Positions 8,846-18,627 of a stretch of 64,000 bases of DNA are shown here, in pieces; positions within the stretch are counted from its first letter, which is position 1; every line of letters begins with the position of its first letter. Made by a program: the position numbers and the translations under genes. The notes beneath the pieces are model-generated. The model was not told where the DNA came from. It saw only the letters and a list, made by a program, of their open reading frames with translations, and did no database searches. Source of the stretch: Paraburkholderia phytofirmans PsJN. GTDB taxonomy: Bacteria > Pseudomonadota > Gammaproteobacteria > Burkholderiales > Burkholderiaceae. The stretch is from NCBI RefSeq assembly GCF_000020125.1, contig NC_010681.1, forward strand, positions 3,100,001 to 3,164,000, written 5' to 3'.

Positions 8846-9370
8846 TTACTTCTTTTTCTTCGGAGCGAGCACCATGATCATCTGGCGCCCTTCCATTTTC
8901 GGCATCTGCTCGACCTGACCGACTTCGTCGAGGTCCGTGCGCAGGCGCTCGAGCATGCGCATACCGATTTCCTGGTGAGCCATTTCGCGGCCACGGAAAC
9001 GCAACGTGATTTTCGTCTTGTCGCCGTCGTCGAGGAAGCGGATGAGGTTGCGCAGCTTGACGTTGTAGTCGCCGTCGTCCGTGCCCGGGCGGAATTTGAC
9101 TTCCTTGACCTGGACGATCTTCTGCTTCAGCTTGGCCTCGTGTTGCTTCTTCGCTTCCGAGTACTTGAACTTGCCGTAGTCCATCAAGCGGCAAACCGGC
9201 GGAACCGCTTGCGGAGCAATTTCGACCAGATCCACGTCTTGCTGTTCCGACATGCGGAACGCATCAGCGAGTTTCACAATGCCGAGCGGTTCGTTCTCGA
9301 CGCCGACCAGACGCACCTCGGGTGCCGTAATTTCACCGTTGATGCGGTGCGCAGACTTATCAGTAGCGAT
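8846..9370 (-). CDS. infC: Translation initiation factor IF-3, starting at AUC
   Basis: The 174-residue IF-3 reads [20 protein letters not shown] before [20 protein letters not shown]; the N domain, linker ([19 protein letters not shown]) and C domain are all present, ending PKKKK. No ATG, GTG or TTG lies at the conserved N-terminus: the codon at 9370 is ATC, preceded at the right distance by GAGGAAA. IF-3 represses its own gene by rejecting non-standard start codons (AUU in E. coli). The start at GTG 9316 would remove 18 conserved residues and is rejected. Confidence 0.95.
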   Translation of the reverse strand: MATDKSAHRINGEITAPEVRLVGVENEPLGIVKLADAFRMSEQQDVDLVEIAPQAVPPVCRLMDYGKFKYSEAKKQHEAKLKQKIVQVKEVKFRPGTDDGDYNVKLRNLIRFLDDGDKTKITLRFRGREMAHQEIGMRMLERLRTDLDEVGQVEQMPKMEGRQMIMVLAPKKKK

Positions 9371-9376
9371 GTTACG

Positions 9377-9383
9377 TTTCCTC
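9377..9383 (-). promoter_or_regulatory. Ribosome binding site that fixes the AUC start of infC
   Basis: GAGGAAA on the minus strand, six bases before the ATC codon at 9370. No other good ribosome site precedes a standard start codon in this frame, so it decides the start. Confidence 0.8.
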
Positions 9384-9419
9384 TAAAAATTAAAAAAACG
9401 AGCCGGGCTGCCAAGTGGC

Positions 9420-11327
9420 TCAATTGAACGACTGCACATCCTGGCGCAGACGCTCAATGAAAGTGTCGGGAGGCATCACACCCAGATCGACACCACCACG
9501 GGCACGCACGGCTACCGTTTGGGCTTCACGCTCTTTGTCGCCGACCACAAGCAGGTACGGCACCTTTTCCAGCGTGTGCTCACGTATTTTATAGCTAATC
9601 TTCTCGTTGCGCAAATCGGCCTCTACTCTAACCCCTTGTTTTTGCAACGATTGGGCTAAAGATTGCGCATATTCGGCCTGACTTTCCGCGATATTCATCA
9701 CCACGACCTGCATCGGCGCGAGCCATGCGGGCATTGCACCGGCATGGTGCTCGATCAGAATGCCGAGGAAACGCTCCATTGATCCGACGATTGCCCGATG
9801 CAGCATGATCGGACGGCGGCGGCTGTTGTCTTCAGCGACGTACTCGGCGCCCAGACGCTCCGGCAGCACCATATCGAGCTGCAGCGTGCCGCATTGCCAC
9901 GAGCGGCCAAGCGCGTCCTTGATGTGGTACTCGACCTTCGGGCCATAGAACGCGCCCTCGCCCGGCAACTCTTCCCACGTCACGCCGCAGGCCGTCAGCG
10001 CCTCGCGCAGGCCCTGCTCCGCGCGATCCCACGTTTCGTCCGTACCGGCGCGCGCGTCCGGGCGCAGCGACAGCTTGATCTCGACGTTGTCGAAGCCGAA
10101 GTCTTTATAGACGCTCATCGCCAGCGTATTGAACGCGATCGATTCGCTGATGAACTGGTCTTCGGTACAGAAAATATGCGCGTCGTCCTGCACGAAACCG
10201 CGCACGCGCATCAGGCCGTGCAACGCGCCCGACGATTCATTACGGTGGCACGAGCCGAATTCCGCGTAACGCAACGGCAGATCGCGATACGAGCGCAGAC
10301 CGTGGTTGAACACCTGCACGTGACCCGGGCAGTTCATCGGCTTGATTGCGTAGTCGCGCTTTTCCGATTCCGTCGTGAACATGTTTTCACGATAGTTCTG
10401 CCAGTGGCCCGACGCTTCCCAGAGCGAGCGGTCCATGATCATCGGCGTCTTGATTTCGAGGTAGCCTGCGTCGTTCACGCGACGGCGCATGTACTGCTCG
10501 ACCTGCTGCCACAGCGTCCAGCCGCGCGGATGCCAGAACACCATGCCCGGCGATTCGTCCTGCATGTGAAACAGATCGAGTTGCTTGCCGAGCTTGCGGT
10601 GATCGCGCTTCTCTGCCTCTTCGAGCATGTGCAGATACGCTTCCTGGTCTTCCTTTTTCGTCCAGGCCGTACCGTAGATGCGCTGCAGTTGTTCGTTCTT
10701 CGAATCGCCGCGCCAGTAAGCGCCCGCGACCTTCATCAGCTTGAAGACTTTCAGCTTGCCGGTGGACGGCACGTGCGGGCCGCGGCACAGATCGGTGAAG
10801 CCGCCGTGCGAGTACAGCTTGATGTCGTCGGTAGCGGGAATCGATTCGATGATCTCGGCCTTATACTTTTCGCCGATGCTCTTGAAGTAGTCCACCGCTT
10901 CGTCGCGCGACACCACGCGGCGCGAAACCGGCTCGTCTTTCTTCGCGAGTTCCTGCATGCGCTTTTCGATCTTCTCGAGATCTTCAGGCGTGAAGGGGCG
11001 GTTGTACGCGAAGTCGTAGTAGAAGCCGTTGTCGATGACCGGGCCGATCGTGACCTGCGCTTCCGGATACAAATCCTTCACCGCGTACGCGAGCAAGTGC
11101 GCCGTGGAGTGGCGGATGATATCGAGACCGTCTGCGTCTTTCTCGGTGACGATGGCCAACGCCACGTCGTGATCAATCAACGCGGACGTATCGACCAGCT
11201 CACCGTCGATCTTGCCGCCGAGCGCGGCTTTCGCGAGGCCGGGGCCGATCGAGGCGGCCACTTCGGCGACGGTCACCGGATGCTCGTACTGTCGAACAGA
11301 ACCGTCAGGCAGACGTATCGAAACCAT
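9420..11327 (-). CDS. thrS: Threonine--tRNA ligase
   Basis: 635 residues. A TGS domain begins at [20 protein letters not shown], then the editing domain with the zinc-type motif [16 protein letters not shown], then the class II core ([30 protein letters not shown] with the catalytic-site cysteine; [20 protein letters not shown]), and a C-terminal anticodon-binding domain ([20 protein letters not shown]). The ATG at 11327 has GGAG before it and matches the family start; the frame stays open 31 codons upstream. First gene of the operon that runs through infC, rpmI, rplT, pheST and ihfA. Confidence 0.98.
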   Translation of the reverse strand: MVSIRLPDGSVRQYEHPVTVAEVAASIGPGLAKAALGGKIDGELVDTSALIDHDVALAIVTEKDADGLDIIRHSTAHLLAYAVKDLYPEAQVTIGPVIDNGFYYDFAYNRPFTPEDLEKIEKRMQELAKKDEPVSRRVVSRDEAVDYFKSIGEKYKAEIIESIPATDDIKLYSHGGFTDLCRGPHVPSTGKLKVFKLMKVAGAYWRGDSKNEQLQRIYGTAWTKKEDQEAYLHMLEEAEKRDHRKLGKQLDLFHMQDESPGMVFWHPRGWTLWQQVEQYMRRRVNDAGYLEIKTPMIMDRSLWEASGHWQNYRENMFTTESEKRDYAIKPMNCPGHVQVFNHGLRSYRDLPLRYAEFGSCHRNESSGALHGLMRVRGFVQDDAHIFCTEDQFISESIAFNTLAMSVYKDFGFDNVEIKLSLRPDARAGTDETWDRAEQGLREALTACGVTWEELPGEGAFYGPKVEYHIKDALGRSWQCGTLQLDMVLPERLGAEYVAEDNSRRRPIMLHRAIVGSMERFLGILIEHHAGAMPAWLAPMQVVVMNIAESQAEYAQSLAQSLQKQGVRVEADLRNEKISYKIREHTLEKVPYLLVVGDKEREAQTVAVRARGGVDLGVMPPDTFIERLRQDVQSFN

Positions 11328-11390
11328 TGCGTTCTCCGTGGTGCCGACCGGCGGCGGCACATACAACCAGGTCAAAAAAACAAAAAAAAT

Positions 11391-11414
11391 GCGGCCCCGC
11401 TTTCGAGGGGCCGC
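11391..11414 (-). terminator. Terminator between tRNA-Val and thrS
   Basis: GCGGCCCC and GGGGCCGC form an 8-base-pair stem with a short loop. On the minus strand this is followed by ATTTTTTTTGTTTTTTTG. It ends about 60 bases before the thrS start, so it either ends the tRNA-Val transcript or acts as an attenuator in the thrS leader. The size of the T-tract makes real termination likely. Confidence 0.82.
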
Positions 11415-11579
11415 ATTCACATTTCCTGCTAACTACAGTGGCGAAAGTGGTCCTCGACTAGCGTCGCTCCGAAGTAGTTTCGGTCAACGTTCGCGGTGTC
11501 ATAACCGTATTCGCCTTTTGCGCCAAAGGCGCTTACTGCAGCTTGCGAAACCCCGGCAAGACCGGAATTTCTCTTTCGT

Positions 11580-11656
11580 TGGTAGGCTCGATTGGACTCG
11601 AACCAACGACCCCCACCATGTCAAGGTGGTGCTCTAACCAGCTGAGCTACGAGCCT
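11580..11656 (-). tRNA. tRNA-Val (anticodon GAC)
   Basis: A 77-base minus-strand cloverleaf with acceptor arms AGGCTCG/CGAGCCT, D arm GCTCAGCTGGTTAGAGC, anticodon arm CCACC-TTGACAT-GGTGG and T arm GGTTCGAGTCC. The CCA end is encoded. The anticodon GAC reads GUC and GUU valine codons. Confidence 0.95.
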
Positions 11657-11787
11657 GAAGAAACGAGATTATATGGAGCGCCACACTGCTTGGCAAGTAC
11701 TTTTATGCACCGACTTTAAATTTCTACTCACGCGCTCATGCATGCCCAGAAGATACCTCGACTGGCCATGCGTTCGCCGCACACTCA

Positions 11788-14031
11788 TCAACTCTTGCGT
11801 GAAGCGCGCACCACGCCCGTGACTTCGCCGAGCAGCGTACACGCGCGCTGAATCTGCGCCGCGCTCGACACCTCGACGGTAAATTGCATGAACGCGGCGT
11901 TACGTCGCGTCTGCGTTTTCACGCCGATCACGTTCATCTTCTCGCGCGCGAACACTTCGGAAATATCGCGCAGCAGGCCCTGCCGATCCGTTGCATCGAT
12001 CGAGAGATCGACCGGATAGACCGACTGGCCACGGCCGCTCATCACCTCCGCCGACCACGCCGTTTGCAACACGCGCTCGGGCGCCCGGTCCGCCATGCGC
12101 AGAAACGTCGGGCAATCGCTGCGGTGAATGGACATGCCTTTGCCGCGCGTAACAAAGCCGCAGATATCGTCGGGCGGCGCGGGCCGGCAGCAGCGCGCGA
12201 GTTGCGTGAGCAACGCATCCACGCCGACCACCAGCACGCCCGTGGACGCTCCACGCGCCACGCTCGCGCCGCTGCTACGCTTCTCGAACTGCTCCGGCGC
12301 TTCGACCACCGGTTCCGGCGGCGGCGCATCATGCAGCGCCTGCTCGACGAGCCGCAAACTGAATTCTTCCTTGCCCACCACCGAGAACAGATCGTCGGTG
12401 GTCTTGAAGCCGAGCTTGGCCGCGAGCTGATCCAGATTGACCGACGTCTTGCCCTCGCGTTGCAAGGTCTTTTCGACCATCGCACGGCCGCTCGCGATAT
12501 GTTCCTGCAGTTCGACCGCATTGAACCAGGCGCGCACCTTCTGCCGCGCTCGCGGACTTTGCAGATAGCCGAGTTGCGGGTTGAGCCAGTCGCGCGACGG
12601 ACCGCCCTCCTTCACCGCGACGATCTCCACCGTCTGACCGTTTTGCAAAGGCGTGTTCAGCGGCACCATCGCGCCGTCGACGCGCGCGCCCCGGCAACGG
12701 TGCCCCAACTCGCTATGCAAGTGGTACGCGAAATCGACAGGCGTGGCGCCGTGCGGCAACGGGATCACCCGGGCCTGCGGCGTCAGCACATAGATGTGGT
12801 CGTCGTCGAGCGTGGCCTGGCGCAGTTGTTCCCACGGCTGCGATGCGCGCTTCTCACCGTGCTCGCCTTCGGAGACTTCGTCCTTCCACGCGAGCAATTG
12901 ACGCAGCCACGCGATCTTCTCGTCGTACTTCTCGTTGGCGGCGAACTGGCCGCCGTAGCCGCGCGTGCCGGCTTCCTTGTAACGCCAATGCGCGGCCACG
13001 CCGTATTCGGCGAACTGATGCATTTCCTGCGTACGGATCTGCACTTCGAACGCGCGGCCATCGTCGCCGATCACCACCGTGTGCAGCGACTTGTAGCCAT
13101 TAGGCTTCGGTCGTGAGATGTAGTCGTCGAACTCTTTCGGCACCGGTTGCCACAGGTTGTGCACGATGCCGAGCACCGTGTAGCAATCCTTGATGTCCGG
13201 CACGATCACGCGAAACGCTCGCACGTCGTAAAGCTCGGCGAAGTCCAGCTCCTTGCCGCGCATCTTGCGCCAGATGCTGTAGATATGTTTCGGCCTACCA
13301 CTCACTTCCGCACGAATATTCGCTGCGGCCAATTCCTTTTGCAGGCGCTCGATAGCCTGCGCGACATAGCTCTCGCGCTCGACGCGTTTCTCGTCGAGCA
13401 ACTTGGCGATGCGCTTATATGTGACCGGCTCTTCGAAGCGTAATGCGAGATCCTCGAGTTCCCACTTCAACTGCCAGATGCCCAGGCGATTGGCGAGCGG
13501 CGCATAGATATCGAGCGTCTCGCGCGCCACGTCCGGCGAAGGCGTGATTTTCGCCGCCGCGTAGTAACGCAGCGACTGCAGTCGCGACGCGAGCCGGATC
13601 AGCACCACCCGGATATCCTGCGCGAAGGCGAGCAGCATCTTGCGCAGCGCCTCGACCTGCGCGCGGCGCGCGGCTTGCGCATCGCGCCCGGCTTCGGGCA
13701 TGGCATTCTGTGCGGCACGCAAGCTCACGGTGCCGAGACGCAACAACTTGCGCACGTCGCCGACCAGTTGCGCAACTTCTTCGCCGAAGTTGTCGGCGAT
13801 CACGCGCTCCGGGTCCTGCAGATGCGGCGTCAATGCAAACAGCGCCGCCGCCAGCACCGCCGGCGGATCGACGTTGAGCTTGCGCATGATCGACGCCGTA
13901 CCCGCCGCGTGATCCGCCAGCATTTCGCCCGACGACAGCCGCACCTCGCCCGCATGTTCGCGCACGAACGCCATCGCTTCATCGAATGAAGGAAGGGGGT
14001 TCGGCGCGTTAGTAACGGTTTCGGTATTCAT
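11788..14031 (-). CDS. relA: GTP pyrophosphokinase (ppGpp synthetase I)
   Basis: 747 residues with the full long RSH layout. The N-terminal hydrolase domain is degenerate: where SpoT has LLHDVVEDT this protein has LFALTPHLQD, losing the metal-binding His-Asp pair, so it should be synthetase-only. The synthetase domain follows (RPKHIYSIWRKMRGKELDFA, then EFDDYISRPKPNGYKSLHTV and FEVQIRTQEMHQFAEYGVAA). A TGS domain (IYVLTPQARVIPLPHGATPV), a conserved-cysteine region and a C-terminal ACT domain (DRQGLLRDISEVFAREKMNV) complete it. It acts on stalled ribosomes during amino-acid starvation. ATG 14031 is chosen over an upstream start five codons earlier. Confidence 0.95.
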   Translation of the reverse strand: MNTETVTNAPNPLPSFDEAMAFVREHAGEVRLSSGEMLADHAAGTASIMRKLNVDPPAVLAAALFALTPHLQDPERVIADNFGEEVAQLVGDVRKLLRLGTVSLRAAQNAMPEAGRDAQAARRAQVEALRKMLLAFAQDIRVVLIRLASRLQSLRYYAAAKITPSPDVARETLDIYAPLANRLGIWQLKWELEDLALRFEEPVTYKRIAKLLDEKRVERESYVAQAIERLQKELAAANIRAEVSGRPKHIYSIWRKMRGKELDFAELYDVRAFRVIVPDIKDCYTVLGIVHNLWQPVPKEFDDYISRPKPNGYKSLHTVVIGDDGRAFEVQIRTQEMHQFAEYGVAAHWRYKEAGTRGYGGQFAANEKYDEKIAWLRQLLAWKDEVSEGEHGEKRASQPWEQLRQATLDDDHIYVLTPQARVIPLPHGATPVDFAYHLHSELGHRCRGARVDGAMVPLNTPLQNGQTVEIVAVKEGGPSRDWLNPQLGYLQSPRARQKVRAWFNAVELQEHIASGRAMVEKTLQREGKTSVNLDQLAAKLGFKTTDDLFSVVGKEEFSLRLVEQALHDAPPPEPVVEAPEQFEKRSSGASVARGASTGVLVVGVDALLTQLARCCRPAPPDDICGFVTRGKGMSIHRSDCPTFLRMADRAPERVLQTAWSAEVMSGRGQSVYPVDLSIDATDRQGLLRDISEVFAREKMNVIGVKTQTRRNAAFMQFTVEVSSAAQIQRACTLLGEVTGVVRASRKS

Positions 14032-14089
14032 GGTGCGACGGCCCACCGGGCCAGGCGATTCAACGGAAATTCAACTACGCGTGCACGAC

Positions 14090-14443
14090 TTAGTCGCGCT
14101 GCGCCGCGACCACGCAGATTTCAACCAGGCACTTCGGATTGGCGAGCTTTGCTTCGACCGTAGCGCGCGGCGGCGTGGCGCCTTGTGCGACCCACTCGTC
14201 CCACACCGCGTTCATGCCCGCGAAATGCACCATGTCCGAGATGTAGATCTGCACCGACAGCAAGTGCGACTTGTCGCTGTTCACTTCGCCCAGCAGACGG
14301 TCGATATGGCCGAGCACTTCGCGCGTCTGACCCGTGATGTCCTGATCCGCGTCTTCAGCGATCTGGCCCGCGAGGTACACGGTGCCGTTGTGCACGGCGA
14401 TTTCCGAGAGGCGCTTGCCGATGTGGTGACGAATGACTGCCAT
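14090..14443 (-). CDS. RidA family protein (YjgF/YER057c/UK114)
   Basis: 117 residues from ATG 14443 (MAVIRHHIGKRLSEIAVHNG). Members of this family form trimers; the true RidA clade hydrolyses reactive enamine/imine intermediates. The seen pattern TVYLAGQIAEDADQDITGQT, the helix REVLGHIDRLLGEVNSDKSH, and the end PPRATVEAKLANPKCLVEIC include the arginine that binds the substrate carboxylate in RidA (PPRATVE). It follows nothing on its strand closely and lies 58 bases before relA, possibly in one transcript. The exact subgroup is not clear from sequence alone. Confidence 0.88.
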   Translation of the reverse strand: MAVIRHHIGKRLSEIAVHNGTVYLAGQIAEDADQDITGQTREVLGHIDRLLGEVNSDKSHLLSVQIYISDMVHFAGMNAVWDEWVAQGATPPRATVEAKLANPKCLVEICVVAAQRD

Positions 14444-14526
14444 GACGAATCCTGAGTTGGTTTGAAAATTGATCGGAGATGCGTTCCGCATGGCGCCCCA
14501 CTGAGGACGCCGCGCGGAACTGCATA

Positions 14527-15441
14527 TTATGACGCGTCGGCGGCCGGTCCGATAAAGAACTGCCGCGCGATGTCGATCTGCTCGGCCGACAGAAACGCCG
14601 GCGCGTGTCCGACACCGGCGATTTCCGCGCTCGACACCGCGCGCCCGGTCTCGATCATCTTCGCGACGGTTTCACGCGAGAGCAGATCGGATAGCTCGCC
14701 GCGCACCACCAGCACCGGCCCCTGAAACGAGGCCAGCGAATGCCACAGCGCGGCCTCGCCGAGTTTGGCCGCTTCTTCGGTGATCGCGGTAAAAGGCTGC
14801 GCGATCCGCGGGTCGTAACGGAACAGCCACTTGCCGTCCTGTTCGTGCAGAAGCGGCGTGTTGATCTCGCGCCACTCGTCTGGCGTGAGCGGGCCAAAAG
14901 TCTGCGCGAGCAAGGCTGCGTAATCGATACCTTGCTGCAGCGTTTCAAACTGCACGGGCTTGCCCAAATAATCGCCGATGCGTTGTACCGCAGCCGGCTC
15001 CAGATGCGGACCGACATCGTTCAGCAACATCTTGCCGATCGGCGTTTCGGGCAAGCCGGCCAGTCCAAGCCCAATCAGGCCGCCCATCGACGTGCCGAAC
15101 CAGTCGATCGTCTCGACGTTCAGGCGCGCGATCAGCGTGACGATGTCGGCGACGTATTGCGGCACCGTATAGAAGTTGGGGTTGGCGAGCCACGATGACA
15201 AGCCCCGCCCCGCGACATCCGGGCACACCACGCGGTAAGTGCCGGCGAATTCCTCCGCGAGGCGGTCGAAGTCACGCCCTGAACGGGTCAAGCCGTGCAC
15301 GCACAGCAACACGCGCGGATTGGCCGGGTCGCCCCACTCGGTGTAGGCAACGCGATGCAAGCCTCCAGCGCTCGCGCACTGCACGTAGCGTTGACGCGGC
15401 GCAAGCCGACCGGCGGTGGAAGCGGACGTGATTTCGGTCAT
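14527..15441 (-). CDS. Alpha/beta hydrolase
   Basis: 304 residues with a complete alpha/beta-hydrolase fold. The oxyanion region is LLCVHGLTRSGRDFDRLAEE, the nucleophile elbow is GTSMGGLIG (serine near residue 124), the acid is likely Asp in VVRGELSDLL and the base is His in GVGHAPAF near the C-terminus. Similar proteins are annotated as hydrolases of esters or short lactones without a firm substrate. It lies 83 bases upstream of ridA and shares its direction, so the two may be cotranscribed. Start: ATG 15441 (MTEITSASTAG). Confidence 0.85.
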   Translation of the reverse strand: MTEITSASTAGRLAPRQRYVQCASAGGLHRVAYTEWGDPANPRVLLCVHGLTRSGRDFDRLAEEFAGTYRVVCPDVAGRGLSSWLANPNFYTVPQYVADIVTLIARLNVETIDWFGTSMGGLIGLGLAGLPETPIGKMLLNDVGPHLEPAAVQRIGDYLGKPVQFETLQQGIDYAALLAQTFGPLTPDEWREINTPLLHEQDGKWLFRYDPRIAQPFTAITEEAAKLGEAALWHSLASFQGPVLVVRGELSDLLSRETVAKMIETGRAVSSAEIAGVGHAPAFLSAEQIDIARQFFIGPAADAS

Positions 15442-15589
15442 CTGGGTTCCTTGCAAAAGCGCTGCGGGTTCGGCATGGGCACAGCAGGGATCGACGTGCG
15501 TTCAATCTTCAAACGATTGTAAACCGCTTTGCCGCGCGGCAAGAGTCGGCCAGATGGCATAGGACGGCTCCGAACGAATGTCCTGCGCA

Positions 15590-15624
15590 CAAAAGAAAGC
15601 GGGCGAGACTCACGCCTCGCCCGC
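15590..15624 (-). terminator. Terminator after scoAB
   Basis: GCGGGCGAG (15599-15607) pairs with CTCGCCCGC (15616-15624), nine base pairs with an 8-base loop. On the minus strand it is followed by TTTCTTTTGTG. It lies about 100 bases past the scoB stop. Confidence 0.75.
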
Positions 15625-15728
15625 CTTGGAACCGCCTCGCGGCCGCCTGCCGCTCACACCAGCCGCATCTGGCCGCCAGCGGCCTCAAACAGCCTCGAAC
15701 CGCTTCAGCTGGCCTCGCCGCACGCCAT

Positions 15729-16370
15729 TCAGCTAACCGCGCTCACATCGAGCGGCGCGCCCGTCTTCGCCTTGATTTCCTCGACGCTCACGCCCGGCGC
15801 CAGTTCGGTCACCTTGAGCCCGTTGTCCGTGACTTCGATCACGCCGAGATCGGTGATGATCTGGTCGACCACGCCCACGCCCGTGAGCGGCAGCGTGCAT
15901 TCTTCGAGGATCTTGTGCTGGTCGCCCTTCGCGACGTGCTCCATCAGCACGACCACGCGCTTGACGCCCGCAACCAGATCCATTGCACCGCCCATGCCCT
16001 TGATCATCTTGCCCGGGATCATCCAGTTGGCCAGGTCGCCCTTCTTGCTGATCTGCATGGCGCCGAGAATCGCCAGATTGATGTGGCCGCCGCGAATCAT
16101 CGCGAACGAGTCCGCCGACGAAAAAATCGACGAGCCCGGCAGCGTGGTCACCGTTTGCTTGCCGGCGTTGATCAGATCGGCGTCCACTTCCTCTTCGGTC
16201 GGCGACGGGCCGATGCCGAGCAGGCCGTTTTCCGACTGCAGCCACACTTCGACGCCGGGCGGGACGTGATTGGCCACCAGCGTCGGCAGGCCGATGCCGA
16301 GGTTCACATAAAAACCGTCCTGCAATTCCTTCGCCGCGCGTGCGGCCATTTCGTCACGAGTCCATGCCAT
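15729..16370 (-). CDS. scoB: Succinyl-CoA:3-ketoacid CoA-transferase subunit B
   Basis: 213 residues beginning [20 protein letters not shown]. The family motif [16 protein letters not shown] contains the catalytic glutamate of SCOT-type CoA-transferases (SENG). Other landmarks are [20 protein letters not shown] and [20 protein letters not shown]. Together with subunit A it moves CoA from succinyl-CoA to acetoacetate, allowing ketone-body or polyhydroxybutyrate-derived acetoacetate to be used. It starts two bases after the scoA stop. Confidence 0.94.
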   Translation of the reverse strand: MAWTRDEMAARAAKELQDGFYVNLGIGLPTLVANHVPPGVEVWLQSENGLLGIGPSPTEEEVDADLINAGKQTVTTLPGSSIFSSADSFAMIRGGHINLAILGAMQISKKGDLANWMIPGKMIKGMGGAMDLVAGVKRVVVLMEHVAKGDQHKILEECTLPLTGVGVVDQIITDLGVIEVTDNGLKVTELAPGVSVEEIKAKTGAPLDVSAVS

Positions 16371-16372
16371 GA

Positions 16373-17077
16373 TCAGTCTCCTTTCGCGCGGACAATGCGT
16401 TGTTCAATGCGTTTTTCCGGATTCGCATTGAGCACAATGCGCTGCACGAAAATGCCAGGCGTATGGATCGCGTCCGGATCGAGTTCGCCCACTTCGAGAA
16501 TCTCTTCGACTTCCGCAACGGTAATCTTGCCGGCCATCGCGCACATCGGGTTGAAGTTGCGCGCGGTGCGGCGGTAGATCAGGTTGCCCGATTTGTCGGC
16601 CTTCCATGCCTTGACCAGCGCGACGTCGGCCGTCAGCGAATGTTCGAGCACATAGTGGTTTTCGCCGAACTGGCGGGTTTCCTTACCTTCGGCGATCAGC
16701 GTGCCGTAGCCGGTATTGGTGAAGAACGCCGGAATGCCCGAACCGCCCGCGCGCAGCTTCTCGGCGAGCGTGCCTTGCGGCGTGAATTCGAGTTCGAGTT
16801 CGCCGGCCAGATACTGGCGTTCGAACTCCTTGTTCTCGCCGACATACGACGAGATCATCTTCTTGACCTGGCGCGTTTCGAGCAGCAGACCGAGGCCGAA
16901 ACCGTCGACGCCCGCATTGTTGCTGATGCAGGTAATGCCCTGCACCTTCGAATCGCGCAGTGCGCCGATCAGCGCCTCCGGAATGCCGCACAGCCCGAAA
17001 CCGCCGACGGCGAACGTCTGCCCGTCCTTGACGATGTCTTTCAGCGCCTCGGCGGCGCCTGGATAGACCTTGTTCAT
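16373..17077 (-). CDS. scoA: Succinyl-CoA:3-ketoacid CoA-transferase subunit A
   Basis: 234 residues starting [20 protein letters not shown]. The glycine-rich CoA-binding loop [17 protein letters not shown] is the family signature; [20 protein letters not shown] and [20 protein letters not shown] follow. Pairs with scoB in a two-gene operon with a clear terminator after it. A PAS-LuxR regulator gene diverges from it across about 240 bases and is a likely controller. Confidence 0.94.
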   Translation of the reverse strand: MNKVYPGAAEALKDIVKDGQTFAVGGFGLCGIPEALIGALRDSKVQGITCISNNAGVDGFGLGLLLETRQVKKMISSYVGENKEFERQYLAGELELEFTPQGTLAEKLRAGGSGIPAFFTNTGYGTLIAEGKETRQFGENHYVLEHSLTADVALVKAWKADKSGNLIYRRTARNFNPMCAMAGKITVAEVEEILEVGELDPDAIHTPGIFVQRIVLNANPEKRIEQRIVRAKGD

Positions 17078-17320
17078 CAGTATGTCCCTTCCTTTATGGA
17101 AACCCGAAATCGGATCGTTGCGGCTGGTATGACGTTGCGCGGGCCCGCGCCCGACACGTCATTCTAGTCATCCCCGGCGGGCTGTGCGCCCAGGTTTCCC
17201 TGTGCGCCGTACAAAGCCCGCCGCGGACGGCTTCGCCGCGTTGTCATGTGCCCGAAAGAGTACGCTGGGCGCGCCATGCGGCACAATACGCAAAAATACA
17301 TAAGTACTCGCCGCCAATTC

Positions 17321-17866
17321 ATGCCCGCACTGGATTATCAAACCGCGTTCCAGCTCGCCCCGATCGGACTCGTGCTGTCGCGCGAACGGACTATCGAAGA
17401 CTGTAATGACGAGCTCGCGTCGATATTCGGCTGCACGCGCGAGTCGCTGCTCGGCCAGTCGTTCCAGGTGCTGTATCCGTCGACGGACGAATTCGAGCGG
17501 ATCGGCGCGCGGATTCCGCCGATCATGACCGCGCACGGCAGCTACGCGGACGACCGCATCATGAAGCGGGCCAACGGCGAATTATTCTGGTGCCACGTAA
17601 CGGGCCGCGCGCAGGAGCGCGCCGACCCGCATGCGGCGGGCGTCTGGACCTTCGAGGACTTGAGCGCGACGCGGCGCGTGGCGGTCGAACTGACACCGCG
17701 CGAACGCGAAATCGCCGCGCAACTGGTGACAGGCAAAACCAGCAAGCAGATCGGCCGGGCGCTGGATATCAGCCCGCGCACCGTCGATGTCTACCGGGCG
17801 CGGCTGATGCGCAAATACGATACGGGGAACGCGACGGAGTTGTTGCAGCGCCTGCTCGGGCATTGA
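17321..17866 (+). CDS. PAS domain and LuxR-type helix-turn-helix regulator
   Basis: 181 residues from ATG 17321 (MPALDYQTAFQLAPIGLVLS). Residues 5-110 are a PAS sensor domain (ERTIEDCNDELASIFGCTRE, then MKRANGELFWCHVTGRAQ). The C-terminal 65 residues are a LuxR/GerE helix-turn-helix: LTPREREIAAQLVTGKTSKQ then IGRALDISPRTVDVYRARLM. There is no receiver domain, so it senses directly through the PAS domain. The upstream frame stays open to 17246 but has no ribosome site. It diverges from scoA, which suggests control of acetoacetate or ketone-body use; this is inference from position. Confidence 0.85.
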   Translation: MPALDYQTAFQLAPIGLVLSRERTIEDCNDELASIFGCTRESLLGQSFQVLYPSTDEFERIGARIPPIMTAHGSYADDRIMKRANGELFWCHVTGRAQERADPHAAGVWTFEDLSATRRVAVELTPREREIAAQLVTGKTSKQIGRALDISPRTVDVYRARLMRKYDTGNATELLQRLLGH

Positions 17867-18008
17867 AGCAGCGGGCGCGTGTGTCCGGTCACTGGTTCGC
17901 GCGACGCTGAGTCGCGCTTGGGCAAGCCATCTCGGAGGCAGGCGGCAATGTGCCGCGACGTTAGCGATTGCCGCCGGTTCGCCACGAAAGCCGGCTGAAG
18001 GTCGGCTA

Positions 18009-18440
18009 TTACGCCACCTTGACCAGCGCAGCCCGCTCGATGGTTTCGCGCAGCAAGTCCGGCACCGGCACCGACTTGCCAGCCGCGTAATCGATCCAGA
18101 CGCAGCGCGCGGCACCGCGTGCATAGACGGTATTCGGATCGTCCGCGCGCACCAGCTCGAAACCCGTGTCGAAGCTGCTGCGGCCGGGCGTGGCGACCGT
18201 CATCCGGCCGATCACGTCGCCGGGATAATGCAGTTGCTTGAGAAATTCCATCGACGCATTGACGATCACCGGTCCCTGGCCGTCGGCGTTGTTACCGGCG
18301 AGGCCCAGCTGTTCGAACCAGGAAATCCGCACCTGCTCCATGTAGCGGAAATAGACCGTGTTGTTCACATGGCCGAAGGCGTCCATGTCGCCCCAGCGGA
18401 TCGGCATCGACATCTCGAAAACTGCGTGAAAATCGCTCAT
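18009..18440 (-). CDS. Acyl-CoA thioesterase, YbgC/4-hydroxybenzoyl-CoA type
   Basis: 143 residues with a hot-dog fold. The motif MPIRWGDMDAFGHVNNTVYF near residue 12 has the catalytic-type aspartate and the following HVNN of the 4HBT family. MEQVRISWFEQLGLAG and KQLHYPGDVIGRMTVATPGR are the next conserved stretches. It cleaves acyl-CoA esters; the chain preference is not visible. It stands 187 bases downstream of an SDR gene on the same strand, and near scoAB and ETF:ubiquinone oxidoreductase, a neighbourhood of acyl-CoA metabolism. Confidence 0.86.
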   Translation of the reverse strand: MSDFHAVFEMSMPIRWGDMDAFGHVNNTVYFRYMEQVRISWFEQLGLAGNNADGQGPVIVNASMEFLKQLHYPGDVIGRMTVATPGRSSFDTGFELVRADDPNTVYARGAARCVWIDYAAGKSVPVPDLLRETIERAALVKVA

Positions 18441-18627
18441 CGTACTTCTTTATCGGGTTGAAATCAGGTTGAAGCCGGCGCGTGGACCGGCGTAGAGACA
18501 GACAGCAACATAGCGCACGCCCTCAGGCGGCACAAAGGCCCGAGTGCGTAAAACAGTTTCTTCGAACGGACGCCAATCCGGGCCCTCGCGACCTGAAAAC
18601 GCGAGCGCCGGCTGCGCCGTCTTGCGT

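Noticed and set aside
9798..13116. Long plus-strand frames opposite thrS and relA
   Set aside because: Same antisense artefact of GC-rich coding DNA; composition is not protein-like.
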